A stretch of 64,000 bases of DNA from Streptomyces pactum (GTDB lineage Bacteria; Actinomycetota; Actinomycetes; Streptomycetales; Streptomycetaceae), in the NCBI RefSeq assembly GCF_002005225.1, contig NZ_CP019724.1, positions 1,984,001-2,048,000 on the forward strand, read 5' to 3'. The translations under genes were made by a program, and so were the position numbers. The notes under the pieces were generated by a model. It did not search any database. It saw nothing but the letters and a program-made list of their open reading frames with translations, and was not told the DNA's origin. The first letter of the stretch is position 1, and every line of letters starts with the position of its first letter. Below, one piece after another: positions 1 to 7,486 of the stretch.

Positions 1-63
1 ACTGGGGTTCACGTGGCCGTGCGCGGCGATGGAGAACATGGCGATGTGAGCAGGGCTGGTCAT
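1..63 (-). CDS. mgt: macrolide glycosyltransferase, 5' end only
   Basis: Only the first 21 codons are inside the window; the gene continues past the left edge. The visible N-terminus is [20 protein letters not shown], which matches the start of GT1-family macrolide glycosyltransferases (Mgt/OleD type), where the HGHVNP segment is highly conserved and its first His serves as catalytic base. These enzymes inactivate macrolides by glucosylating the desosamine 2'-hydroxyl. The gene follows an erm gene on the same strand, which is the known lrm-mgt arrangement of S. lividans and supports the call. It seems to have its own promoter in the 59-nt gap. Function is inferred from 21 residues plus context. 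Confidence 0.82.
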   Translation of the reverse strand, partial: MTSPAHIAMFSIAAHGHVNPS

Positions 64-99
64 GTCTCGACGATATGCGAGACGATACGTCTCGTACAA
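64..99 (-). promoter_or_regulatory. mgt promoter with a palindromic operator in its spacer
   Basis: On the minus strand a -35-like TTGTAC (99-94) and a -10-like TATCGT (75-70) are separated by 18 bp. The spacer holds a perfect 7-bp inverted repeat, CGAGACG-N3-CGTCTCG (78-94), typical of TetR-family operators. Only 6 nt separate the -10 box from the mgt ATG, so the message would be leaderless or nearly so. No repressor gene is visible in the window. Confidence 0.5.
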
Positions 100-122
100 C
101 TTCTTTTCCCGTACGTTCCTCC

Positions 123-902
123 TCATGCCGCCAGCTCCTCGTGCAGCCGCAGCCACCTCTCGGGCGTCACCTCGCCGACGAGCACGCCGGGGTCCAGGCG
201 CGCGGCCCGGAAGGCCGCGTCCAACCGGCGCCTGGGGTGGGCGCGGCGCAGGGACGCGTGCAGCGAGCCGCCGACTCCCGAGAAGCCCAGGTCGACCAGG
301 TCGTGCCAGCTCCGGTGGGCGGCGTCGGCGAGCAGCGGGGTGCGGCGGCGTTCGATGCGCAGGATTCCGGCGTCGACGCGTGGCGCCGGCCGGAAGCCGT
401 ACCGGCTCACCCGCCCGGCGAGCCGCCACTCGTGGCGGGGCCAGGTCCGGACCGTCAGCAGGGTCCAGCGGCCGTAGTCGCCGGTGCGTTTGCGGGCGTA
501 CTCGAGCTGGGTCAGCAGCGTGGCGTCGGTGAGGCCGGGTGCGGTGAGGCACCAGTCGACGATGTCCGCGGTGCGGGAGAAGGGCACGTTCCCGGCGACG
601 GAGAACGGTGTGCGCGGGGGCCGCGCGGCGAGGAAGTCACCGGCGACCACGTGGACGTGGGGTGTGTCCGCGAAGCGGGCGCGGAGCACGGGGACGAGCC
701 GGGGATCGATCTCGTAGGCGTGCAGTTCCCGGCTGCGACGGGCGAGCGGCTCGGTGAGGGCGCCCTTGCCGGCGCCCACTTCGAGGAGGAGGGGCCGGTG
801 CCGGCGGTCGGGGGCGGCGAGCCGGGCGACCCGTTCGGCGGTGGCGCGGTCGGCGAGGAAGTTCTGCGAGAGCGTGCGGGCACGCTGGGTGGGGCGGGCC
901 AT
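123..902 (-). CDS. erm: 23S rRNA adenine N-6-methyltransferase (Erm family)
   Basis: A 259-residue Erm-family enzyme that methylates A2058 of 23S rRNA and so confers macrolide-lincosamide(-streptogramin B) resistance. The S-adenosylmethionine motif I is EVGAGKG (residues 41-47), an acidic ribose-binding residue is at 64-66 (EID), GDF is at 88-90, and the catalytic motif IV is NVPF (105-108), replacing the DPPY-type motif. The N-terminal RTLSQNFL is diagnostic of the KsgA/Erm superfamily. Pairing with mgt resembles the S. lividans lrm-mgt locus, whose Lrm (Erm(O)) mainly monomethylates; whether this enzyme is mono- or dimethylating cannot be read from sequence. The SD AAGGAC precedes the ATG. 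Expression is probably controlled by the leader and attenuator upstream. Confidence 0.9.
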   Translation of the reverse strand: MARPTQRARTLSQNFLADRATAERVARLAAPDRRHRPLLLEVGAGKGALTEPLARRSRELHAYEIDPRLVPVLRARFADTPHVHVVAGDFLAARPPRTPFSVAGNVPFSRTADIVDWCLTAPGLTDATLLTQLEYARKRTGDYGRWTLLTVRTWPRHEWRLAGRVSRYGFRPAPRVDAGILRIERRRTPLLADAAHRSWHDLVDLGFSGVGGSLHASLRRAHPRRRLDAAFRAARLDPGVLVGEVTPERWLRLHEELAA

Positions 903-933
903 GGCCTGCGGTCCTTGTCTTCCGTGAAGGGGG

Positions 934-955
934 AAAAAGGGCAGCCGAAGGCCCT
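934..955 (-). terminator. intrinsic terminator (attenuator) upstream of erm
   Basis: On the minus strand AGGGC and GCCCT pair around an 8-nt loop containing CTTCGG and are followed directly by a run of five T. It lies between the leader ORF and erm, starting about 30 nt before the erm ATG, so it would end transcription before erm unless antitermination occurs. Runs of T after hairpins are rare in this GC-rich DNA, which raises confidence. Confidence 0.62.
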
Positions 956-1019
956 GACCGGAAGACGAAGGCGAAAAGGGATGCGGAGGCTCAGCCCCGC
1001 CGCGCGTGTGTCACGTGTG

Positions 1020-1133
1020 TCAGCGGCGGGGGGACCCCGGGCCGGTCAGGGCTCCGGGGCCACGACGCATCCTGATGGCGTACGTGCAGCCCCGGCCGAG
1101 ACCGGAGTTGATGATCGCGTTGAAAGCTGCCAC
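1020..1133 (-). CDS. putative 37-aa leader peptide of erm
   Basis: A GTG-initiated ORF of 37 codons ending in TGA, starting VAAFNAIINSGLGRGCTYAI and finishing with a Gly/Pro/Arg-rich tail. The GTG lies about 8 nt downstream of a good -10 hexamer, so transcription would start at or next to it and the message would be leaderless. Translation of such an ORF by a drug-stalled ribosome could alter folding of the downstream attenuator at 934-955, the standard logic of erm leader control. No similarity to a named protein is claimed; the ORF is inferred from promoter geometry, start codon and position. The stop is 117 nt before the erm start. Confidence 0.55.
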   Translation of the reverse strand: MAAFNAIINSGLGRGCTYAIRMRRGPGALTGPGSPRR

Positions 1134-1140
1134 GGAGGGG

Positions 1141-1179
1141 ACACTAGGCGCCCGCGCGCCGGGCGGGCAACGGATTTTC
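1141..1179 (-). promoter_or_regulatory. WblC/WhiB7-type promoter for erm
   Basis: Minus strand: -35-like TTGCCC (1170-1165), 18-bp spacer, -10 TAGTGT (1146-1141). A short A/T block, AAAAT, sits three bases upstream of the -35 hexamer in otherwise GC-rich DNA. That spacing is the established signature of promoters activated by the AT-hook regulator WhiB7/WblC with SigA/HrdB, which control intrinsic ribosome-targeting-drug resistance in actinobacteria. Confidence 0.6.
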
Positions 1180-1207
1180 CACCCGTCGCCGCCCGGCGCG
1201 GGAGCCG

Positions 1208-2497
1208 TCAGCGCTGGTAGCGGGCGAGGACGAGGTTTCCGTCCTCGACCAGGCGCTTGCGCAGCTCCGCCATGCCGATCGCGCCGCTGTAGTACTCCTG
1301 GAGCGCGGGCGTGGCCACCTTGTCCTTCCACTCGGGATAGCCCCTCACGGACTGGGCGGGTGCCGGGCGCAGATGGCCGGCGAGGGCGGTGCCCGTGGCC
1401 CAGCCGTGCTCGGCCGTGTGCAGGGCCGGGTCCTTCAGCGCCTCGGTACCGGTGGGCAGCATCCAGTCGCCGAGGGCGAGGCGCACCATGTTGTCCGGCT
1501 GGAGGAGGAAGTCGACGAAGGCCGCGGCCTCCTTCTTGTGCGGGCTGTCCTCCGCGATCGACAGGGTCTGCGGGCTGACGCCCTGAGTGAGCCCCTCGGC
1601 GCCCGCCGGGGCGGGCAGTACCCGCCAGTCGAAGCCCTCGGGTGCCTGCTGCTCGATCTGCTGGCGGTAGGAGAAGCCGAGCGGCACCATCGCGTACTTG
1701 CCCGCGAAGAAGCCGGGCAGGGTGTCGGAGCCGCCGCTGCCGAGGGTGGTGGAGGAGGCGCTGTGGTCGGTGTTGACCTGGTCGTGGATGGTGCGGGGCA
1801 CCACCCGGTCGCCCTCCTCGAACCGGACGGTGACCTTCCCGTCCGCGCCGCGGTGGAACAGTTTCCCTCCCGTGGACAGCGACAGGTTGAGCGTGGCGGA
1901 CACGGGCTCCTTGAGCGGCCAGGCCACCCCGTAGGTGCCGTCGCCGCTCAGCCGCTTCGTGACCTGGCGGAACTCCGCCCAGGACCACGGACGCCCGGGC
2001 GTCGGGACGCGCACGCCCGACTTGTCGAGCAGGTCGGCGTTGGCGATGAGTACCCGCGGCTCCTGGAGGAACGGCACACCGTAGACGCCGTCGCCGAAGG
2101 TGACCGTCTCCCAACTGCGCCGCGGGATGTCCGATTTGAGCCGGCCGGGCAGCAGGTCGGTCAGGTCGGCCAGGTAGCCGCCGTAGGCGAAGTCCGCCAG
2201 GTCGTCGGAGGCGTCGTGGATGATGTCGGGCGCCTCGCCGCCCTCGAAGGAGGTCAGGAGCTGGTCGTGGACGCTGTCCCAGCTTCCCTGGACGTACTCG
2301 ACGCGCACGTCCGGGTGGGTGGCGTTCCACTCCCGGACCAGTTCCTTGTTGGCCGTGACGGACTCCTCCTGCCAGGCCAGGGACTGGAAGCGCAGGGTGA
2401 TCCGGCCGTCGTCCGCGCCGTCGCCGCCGCCCGAGCAGCCCGCGAGCAGCAGGGAGAGGGAGACGAGCAGGGTCGTGATCCTCGTACGCGTCGGCAT
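1208..2497 (-). CDS. extracellular carbohydrate-binding lipoprotein of ABC importer
   Basis: A 429-residue family-1-type solute-binding lipoprotein. A short signal peptide ends in a lipobox (LLAGC, Cys21) followed by a Gly/Asp linker, so the mature protein is tethered outside the membrane. The body has typical cluster B sugar-binding features: the segment GGEAPDIIHDA early in the chain and the alternation of lobes and C-terminal helices of maltose/multiple-sugar binding proteins. It is the last gene of a three-gene operon; its ATG overlaps the stop of the upstream permease by one base, implying coupled translation. No ATPase gene is present; Streptomyces sugar importers commonly share the MsiK ATPase. 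The sugar cannot be deduced. Confidence 0.88.
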   Translation of the reverse strand: MPTRTRITTLLVSLSLLLAGCSGGGDGADDGRITLRFQSLAWQEESVTANKELVREWNATHPDVRVEYVQGSWDSVHDQLLTSFEGGEAPDIIHDASDDLADFAYGGYLADLTDLLPGRLKSDIPRRSWETVTFGDGVYGVPFLQEPRVLIANADLLDKSGVRVPTPGRPWSWAEFRQVTKRLSGDGTYGVAWPLKEPVSATLNLSLSTGGKLFHRGADGKVTVRFEEGDRVVPRTIHDQVNTDHSASSTTLGSGGSDTLPGFFAGKYAMVPLGFSYRQQIEQQAPEGFDWRVLPAPAGAEGLTQGVSPQTLSIAEDSPHKKEAAAFVDFLLQPDNMVRLALGDWMLPTGTEALKDPALHTAEHGWATGTALAGHLRPAPAQSVRGYPEWKDKVATPALQEYYSGAIGMAELRKRLVEDGNLVLARYQR

Positions 2498-3330
2498 CAG
2501 CTCTTCACCGCCCCGGCGAGCATGCCGCCCGTGATCCGCCGCTGGATGAGTGCGAAGACCACCAGCGAGGGCAGCGTCGCGAGGAAGGCCGCCGCCGCGA
2601 GCGGGCCGAGGTCCGCCACGCCCTCGGCGCCGATGAAGTGGGTGAGGATCACCGGCAGGGTCTGTTTCTCCGGTGTCTTCAGCAGCACCAGCGCGAAGAA
2701 GAACTCGTTCCACGCGGTGATGAAGGCGAACAGCGCCGTCGCCACGATCCCCGGCGCGAGCAGCGGCGCGGTCACCGACACCAGGACGCGCAGCCGGCCG
2801 GCGCCGTCGACCGCCGCCGCCTCCTCCAGCTCGGCCGGCACCGCCCGGACGTACCCGGCGAGCATCCACAGCGCGAACGGCAGCGACCACACGACGTACA
2901 CCATCACCAGCCCGGCCACGGAGTTGATCAGCCGGAGGTGCTTCAGCACCAGGAAGAGCGGGATGATGAGCAGTACGAAAGGGAAGGCCTGGCTGACCAC
3001 GACCCACCCGGTGGCCGCCCTGCCGAGCCGGCCGCGGTGCCGGGCCATCACGTACGCCATCGGCGTGGCGATCACCACGGCGATCACGGCGGCGCCGAGC
3101 GCGGCGAGCAGGGAGTTGAAGGCGGCCCGCAGCAGCGGCTGTTCGTCGAAGGCCTGGCGGAAGTTGTCGAGGGTGGGGTTCTCCGGGATCCAGGTGGGGT
3201 GGAGGCTCGCCAGTTCCTGCGGCGGTTTGAACGCGGTGGAGATCAGCCAGAGGAACGGGAAGGCCAGGAAGACGAGATACGCGAGCAGCGCGGCGTACTG
3301 GCCCACGCGGGCCCCGGTCGAGGTCCTCAT
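2497..3330 (-). CDS. carbohydrate ABC transporter permease (MalG type)
   Basis: A 277-residue integral membrane protein with about six hydrophobic segments, beginning with a helix at about residues 11-33. The cytoplasmic EAA loop, which docks the ATPase, is visible at about 170-190 (EEAAAVDGAG...APLLAPG) with the conserved Gly. N-terminal FAFPFLWL-like and FKPPQE segments are typical of MalG-type (CUT1) permeases. It overlaps the upstream permease by 4 nt (ATGA) and the downstream binding protein by 1 nt, so the three genes form one operon. Substrate unknown. Confidence 0.88.
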   Translation of the reverse strand: MRTSTGARVGQYAALLAYLVFLAFPFLWLISTAFKPPQELASLHPTWIPENPTLDNFRQAFDEQPLLRAAFNSLLAALGAAVIAVVIATPMAYVMARHRGRLGRAATGWVVVSQAFPFVLLIIPLFLVLKHLRLINSVAGLVMVYVVWSLPFALWMLAGYVRAVPAELEEAAAVDGAGRLRVLVSVTAPLLAPGIVATALFAFITAWNEFFFALVLLKTPEKQTLPVILTHFIGAEGVADLGPLAAAAFLATLPSLVVFALIQRRITGGMLAGAVKS

Positions 3331-4298
3331 GCCTCACCACCTCCCTTGAGGTCGCCCTTGGGTTCGCCCCTGAGTCCGCCCTTGAGCCGGCCGGCGAGGA
3401 AGACGGCCAGCAGGACCGAGATCACGGCGACCATCACGCAGCCCATCGCCGCCGCATAGCCGAACTGCCCGTAGCGGAAGGCCTCTTCGTAGGCGAAGAG
3501 CATGGGCAGCCGGGTCCGGCCGCCGGGGCCTCCGTTGGTCAGCACGTAGACCAGGGCGAAGGAGTTGAAGTTCCAGATGAGGTTGAGCGCGGTGATGGCG
3601 AGCGCGACCGGTCTGAGGGCGGGCCAGGTGACCGTGCGGAAGCGGCGCCATGCTCTGGCGCCGTCGACCGCGGCGGCCTCGTGCAGCTCGCGCGGGGTGT
3701 TCTGCAGTCCGGCGAGCAGGGCGACCGTCGTCTGCGGCATGCCGGCCCAGACGCCGACGACGATGACGGCGGGCAGGGCGGTGGCGAGGCCGCTGAGCCA
3801 GTCGCGGCCGTCGCCGAGGCCGAGGTCGCGCAGGGTCTCGTTGAGGATGCCCGCGTCCGGGTTGTAGACCAGCCGCCACATGATGCCGACGACGACCTCG
3901 GGCATCGCCCAGGGGATGATCGCCAGCGCGCGGGCCAGCCAACGCATCCGCAGGTTCTGGTTGAGCAGCAGGGCCAGGCCGAGCGCGAGCAGGAACTGCG
4001 GCACCGTCACCCCGACGGCCCACACCAGCCCGATCCTGAACGACTCCCAGAACAGCGTGTCGTGCATCAGGTCCTGGAAGTTCAGCGTGCCGACCCACTG
4101 GGTGGGCTCCGTCCGGCCCGACTGGGCGTCGGTGAACGCCAGCAGGATGCCGTAGAGCAGCGGCCCCACGCTGAGCACCAGGATGGGGATCAGGGCGGGC
4201 AGCACCAGGAACCAGGCACCGTGATCCGGGCCGCGCCGTAACCGGTCCGTACCGGGCGCGCGGCGCGCCGGCTTTCTCGACTCGGTCACCGATGTCAC
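3327..4298 (-). CDS. carbohydrate ABC transporter permease (MalF type), TTA-containing
   Basis: A 323-residue MalF-type permease and first gene of the sugar-import operon. An N-terminal Arg-rich cytoplasmic tail precedes a first membrane helix at about 28-55; the EAA loop is at about 207-226 (HEAAAVDGARAW...WPALRP). The start is GTG with an AAGGGG Shine-Dalgarno about 12 nt upstream. Codon 20 is TTA (4241-4239), a rare leucine codon read by the bldA tRNA, so translation of the operon's first gene should depend on bldA and hence on developmental stage. The C-terminus is a short Lys/Gly repeat (KGGLRGEPKGDLKGG) encoded by imperfect 15-bp DNA repeats. Confidence 0.88.
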   Translation of the reverse strand: MTSVTESRKPARRAPGTDRLRRGPDHGAWFLVLPALIPILVLSVGPLLYGILLAFTDAQSGRTEPTQWVGTLNFQDLMHDTLFWESFRIGLVWAVGVTVPQFLLALGLALLLNQNLRMRWLARALAIIPWAMPEVVVGIMWRLVYNPDAGILNETLRDLGLGDGRDWLSGLATALPAVIVVGVWAGMPQTTVALLAGLQNTPRELHEAAAVDGARAWRRFRTVTWPALRPVALAITALNLIWNFNSFALVYVLTNGGPGGRTRLPMLFAYEEAFRYGQFGYAAAMGCVMVAVISVLLAVFLAGRLKGGLRGEPKGDLKGGGEA

Positions 4299-4336
4299 GT
4301 AATCAGCCCCTTTGCGCGGCTCGAACGGGCCTGGTC

Positions 4337-4365
4337 ATGGTCGTGAAGGCGCCGTGCCCCGTCAA
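4337..4365 (-). promoter_or_regulatory. candidate promoter of the sugar ABC operon
   Basis: Minus strand: a consensus-like -35 TTGACG (4365-4360) and a weaker -10 GACCAT (4342-4337) separated by 17 bp, about 40 nt upstream of the GTG start. I saw no convincing operator palindrome. Confidence 0.4.
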
Positions 4366-4494
4366 GAGCCCGCGCACACGCTCCCACCTGTGCGAATGCG
4401 ACACTGACGGACGGATGGCGGGAACCGGGCGGACATGACGGACACGACCGGGCGGCCGGCACCACGGACACGACCGACACGGAGGCAGGCGACG

Positions 4495-5358
4495 ATGGAC
4501 GAGGCACGGGCCCGGGAGGTGCTGGCCGCGGCAGGGGTGCTGCCCGGACCGGCACGGGAGGCGCGGCTGCTCGCCCTCGGCGAGAACGCGGTGTTCGCCG
4601 TCGGTGACCTGGCGGTCAAGGTGGGCCGCGACGCCGAACTCCTCGACCGGGCACGCCGGGAACTGGCCGTCGCGGTGTGGCTGGAAGAGGCCGGTGTGCC
4701 CGCGGTGCGGGCGGCCGACCCGACCGCGCTGTTCGTCGAGGGGCACCCGGTGACCGTGTGGCGGCGGCTGCCCGATCCGGTACGGCCCGCGGAGCCCCGG
4801 GACGTGGCCGCACTGCTCCGGCTTGTCCACGCGCTGCCCGCCCCCTCCTTCGAGCTGCCGCCCCGCGAACTGCTGGGCGGGGTGGAACGCTGGCTGCGGC
4901 TCGCGGGTGACGTGATCGCCCCCGCGGACGCCGCGTACCTGCGCGAGCGGCGCGACGGCTTCGCGACGGCCGCCGCCGCGCTCACCCCCCATCTGCCGCC
5001 GGGCCCGATCCACGGCGACGCCCTGCCCCGCAACGTGCACGTCGGTCCCGACGGTCCGGTCCTGGTCGACCTGGAGACCTTCTCCGCCGACCTGCGCGAG
5101 CACGACCTGGTGGTGATGGCGCTCAGCCGGGACCGCTACGGGCTGCCCGCCGAGGCGCACGACGCCTTCACCGCGGCCTACGGCTGGGACGTGCGCGAGT
5201 GGGACGGCTGCGCGGTGCTGCGCGGCGCCCGGGAGACCGCGAGCTGCGCGTGGGTGGCCCAGCACGCGCCGAGCAATCCCAAGGCGCTGGCCGAGTTCGA
5301 ACGCCGGGTGGCGTCGCTGCGGGACGGGGACCCGACGGTGCGGTGGTACCCGTTCTGA
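4495..5358 (+). CDS. APH/choline-kinase-family phosphotransferase
   Basis: A 287-residue aminoglycoside-phosphotransferase-fold enzyme. I chose the ATG at 4495 because GGAGG lies 9 nt upstream; a start 20 codons earlier (4435) lacks one. The ATP-binding Lys is in AVKVG (about residue 42), the Brenner catalytic motif is HGDALPRN (173-180, Asp175 as base, Asn180 for Mg), and the DFG-equivalent is VDLE (about Asp192). All catalytic residues are present, so it should be an active small-molecule kinase. The substrate is unknown; the fold covers aminoglycosides, homoserine, choline, maltose and others. It is divergent from the sugar ABC operon and convergent with the exonuclease gene. Confidence 0.8.
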   Translation: MDEARAREVLAAAGVLPGPAREARLLALGENAVFAVGDLAVKVGRDAELLDRARRELAVAVWLEEAGVPAVRAADPTALFVEGHPVTVWRRLPDPVRPAEPRDVAALLRLVHALPAPSFELPPRELLGGVERWLRLAGDVIAPADAAYLRERRDGFATAAAALTPHLPPGPIHGDALPRNVHVGPDGPVLVDLETFSADLREHDLVVMALSRDRYGLPAEAHDAFTAAYGWDVREWDGCAVLRGARETASCAWVAQHAPSNPKALAEFERRVASLRDGDPTVRWYPF

Positions 5359-5393
5359 CCCCGTGTCGCCTTCCGGCGTCCGGCCGGGGTCAG
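5355..5393. terminator. bidirectional terminator between convergent genes
   Basis: A perfect 9-bp inverted repeat (CTGACCCCG at 5355-5363, CGGGGTCAG at 5385-5393) spans the stop codons of the convergent phosphotransferase and exonuclease genes, with further GC pairing possible in the loop. It has no T-run, as is usual in Streptomyces. Confidence 0.55.
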
Positions 5394-6112
5394 ACCCGCT
5401 CGTCGGCCGGCTCGCGCACCGGCCACGTCCCGTCGACTACGGCCGTGGCGTCGCCCTTGCGGCGCAGGAAGCTCTGGAAGTCCGCCGCCCACTCGGCGTA
5501 CCACTCGATCTGGCGGTGGTGCAGGTCCGCCGGGCCGAGGGACGCGACCTTGGGGTGGCGGCCGGCTATCGCGCAGGCCAGCCGGGCCGCGGCGAGGGCG
5601 TCGGCCGTGGCGTCGTGGGCGGCGTCGAGCGGGACGCCGTACTCCCGGCAGACCGCTTCCAGGTTGCGCTTGCCGCGGCGGTAGCGGTCGACCGCACGGT
5701 CGATGGTGTACGGGTCGATGACCGGGGCGGGGTCGAGGCCGCCCAGGCGGTCGCGGAGGGACGGCAGCCCGTAGCGCCGCAGTTCCGCGGAGAGCAGGGT
5801 GAGGTCGAAGGCCGCGTTGTAGGCGACGACCGGGACGCCCGTCTTCCAGTAGGCCGCGAGCACACCGGCGATGGCGTCGGCGACCTGGTCGGCGGGCCGG
5901 CCCTCGGTGGCCGCCCGTTCGTTGGTGATGCCGTGCACCGCGACCGCGTCCGCCGGGATCTCCACGCCGGGGTCGGCCAGCCACTCCCGGCGGCCTCGCG
6001 GCTCCCCGCCCATGACCTCGATCACGGCCCCCGTGACGATGCGCGCCTCGCGCGGATCGGTGCCCGTCGTCTCCAGGTCGAAGCCGATCAGCAGCTCCCG
6101 GTGCCAGCCCAT
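5390..6112 (-). CDS. DnaQ-like 3'-5' exonuclease (DEDDh)
   Basis: A 240-residue exonuclease of the DNA polymerase III epsilon/RNase T superfamily. ExoI is FDLETTG (Asp12, Glu14), ExoII is in VVAYNAAFDLTLL (Asp), and ExoIII is AAHDATADA (His and Asp), giving the complete DEDDh set of metal-binding and catalytic residues. It would remove nucleotides from DNA or RNA 3' ends in the cytoplasm. The ATG at 6112 follows a strong AAGGGGGA SD; 22 further in-frame codons upstream are judged untranslated. It is a stand-alone exonuclease lacking a polymerase domain; Streptomyces genomes carry several such paralogues, so whether it proofreads replication is unclear. Confidence 0.85.
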   Translation of the reverse strand: MGWHRELLIGFDLETTGTDPREARIVTGAVIEVMGGEPRGRREWLADPGVEIPADAVAVHGITNERAATEGRPADQVADAIAGVLAAYWKTGVPVVAYNAAFDLTLLSAELRRYGLPSLRDRLGGLDPAPVIDPYTIDRAVDRYRRGKRNLEAVCREYGVPLDAAHDATADALAAARLACAIAGRHPKVASLGPADLHHRQIEWYAEWAADFQSFLRRKGDATAVVDGTWPVREPADERV

Positions 6113-6238
6113 GGGCGGTCCCCCTTCTCGGTGGTGCGTTCCCCCAGTGGTCTCCACCTTCCCACGGGCCACTGACAATCAGAGGATCGCATTCCGTTTA
6201 GGCCCCGCGCCCGACCGGCGCCCGGCCGACGCCGTCGC

Positions 6239-7486
6239 TCAGGACACCGGCCGCGAATCCGCCCACATCGACTCGAACTCCTCGCGGTAGGTCGGAAAAA
6301 GTCCGCCTTCGTCCGCCTGGTCCGACTTCACGACCTTGCCGCCGTTGCGCCCGTTGCGCAGTACGAGCACCGGCGCCTCCATCCCCCGCGTCCGGCGCAG
6401 GTAGGACTGCACGACCGCGATGCCGTCGGCGCCGTCCCCGTCGACGAGGTAGGCCGTGAAGCGGGGCGTCTCGTCGAAGACCTGGATCTCGAACGCGCCC
6501 GGGTCCCGCAGCCGGGCGCGCACCCGGCGCATGTGCAGGATGTTCATCTCCACCGCGCGGCTCAGCTCGCCCCGCTTGATGCCCAGTTCGCGCTCGCGGC
6601 GCTTGATGGCGCTGGAGGCCGGGTTCAGGAAGAGCAGCCGCACCCGGCCGCCGGACTCGGCCAGCCGCAGCAGCCGGCGGCCGGAGAAGTTCTGCACGAG
6701 CAGGTTGAGGCCGATGCCGAGGGCGTCCACGCGCCGCGCGCCGCCGAAGAGGTCCTCGGCCGGGAACTGGCGCAGCAGCCGCACCCGGTCCGAGTGCACG
6801 GCGACCACGTCGGCGTACCGGTCGCCGACCAGGTCCTCCACCGCGTCGATCGGCAGGCGGCGCGTGGACGGCACGTCGCCGCCCGCGCCGAGGACCTCCA
6901 GCAGCCGCGCGGAGGCCCGCTCGGCCTGGTTCAGCACCGCCTCGGACAGCGCCCGGTTGCGGGAGACGACGTTGCGGGTGACCTCCAGCTCGTCCAGGGC
7001 GAGTTCCACGTCGCGGCGCTCGTCCACGTAGGGCTCGAAGCAGGGCCAGTGCTGCACCATCAACTCGCGCAACTGCGGCAGGGTGAGGAAGCTGAGGACG
7101 TTGTCGTCGGCCGGGTCGAGCAGGTAGCCCTTGCGGCGGCTGACCTCGCGGACGGCGACGGCCCGCTGCACCCACTCCTGGCCGGCGGGTCCGGCCGCGG
7201 CCACCACCCACTCGTCGCCGTGGACGGGTTCGTAGACCGGCCTCAGGACGGCGGCCACGACCGCGCGCAGCCGCTGTTCGACGAGGTTGAGCCAGATGTA
7301 GGCCCGGCCCGCCCGCTGCGCACGGGTGCGCACCTCGTGCCAGGCGTCGGTGTCCCAGTCCAGTTCCGGACCGATCGCGCCGGCGTTCATCGGCCGCGCC
7401 AGGGACACCGCACCGGGCGGGACGTCCGTGGAGTTCCCCTGGTGACCGTCGTCACCAGGAGGCAGCTCCAGCCCTCCCGAGCCCAC
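6239..7486 (-). CDS. SAV2148-type HEPN-domain protein
   Basis: A 415-residue cytoplasmic protein of a family conserved across Streptomyces and often named SAV2148 family. A flexible 40-residue N-terminus precedes an all-helical HEPN-like region (about 45-200). A second alpha/beta part (about 245-380) resembles the phospholipase-D-like/DUF5919-type sensor fold, with hydrophobic strands such as VRLLFLNP and FEIQVFDETPRFTAYLV. Active HEPN RNases use RNxxxH; here the candidate segment has two RN pairs (171-172, 176-177) but Arg176 and Ser181 stand where His is expected, so RNase activity is doubtful. The GTG start at 7486 is chosen for its SD (GGAAGG) and the conserved SGGLELPPG N-terminus; an ATG at 7390 is the alternative. 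No partner nucleotidyltransferase is adjacent. Function unknown. Confidence 0.75.
   Translation of the reverse strand: MGSGGLELPPGDDGHQGNSTDVPPGAVSLARPMNAGAIGPELDWDTDAWHEVRTRAQRAGRAYIWLNLVEQRLRAVVAAVLRPVYEPVHGDEWVVAAAGPAGQEWVQRAVAVREVSRRKGYLLDPADDNVLSFLTLPQLRELMVQHWPCFEPYVDERRDVELALDELEVTRNVVSRNRALSEAVLNQAERASARLLEVLGAGGDVPSTRRLPIDAVEDLVGDRYADVVAVHSDRVRLLRQFPAEDLFGGARRVDALGIGLNLLVQNFSGRRLLRLAESGGRVRLLFLNPASSAIKRRERELGIKRGELSRAVEMNILHMRRVRARLRDPGAFEIQVFDETPRFTAYLVDGDGADGIAVVQSYLRRTRGMEAPVLVLRNGRNGGKVVKSDQADEGGLFPTYREEFESMWADSRPVS

Noticed and set aside
1134..2330. Long minus-strand frame overlapping the sugar-binding lipoprotein gene
   Set aside because: Composition is Arg/Pro/Gly-rich noise in the wrong frame of a clear binding protein; only its last 37 codons (1020-1133) are kept as a leader ORF because of promoter geometry.
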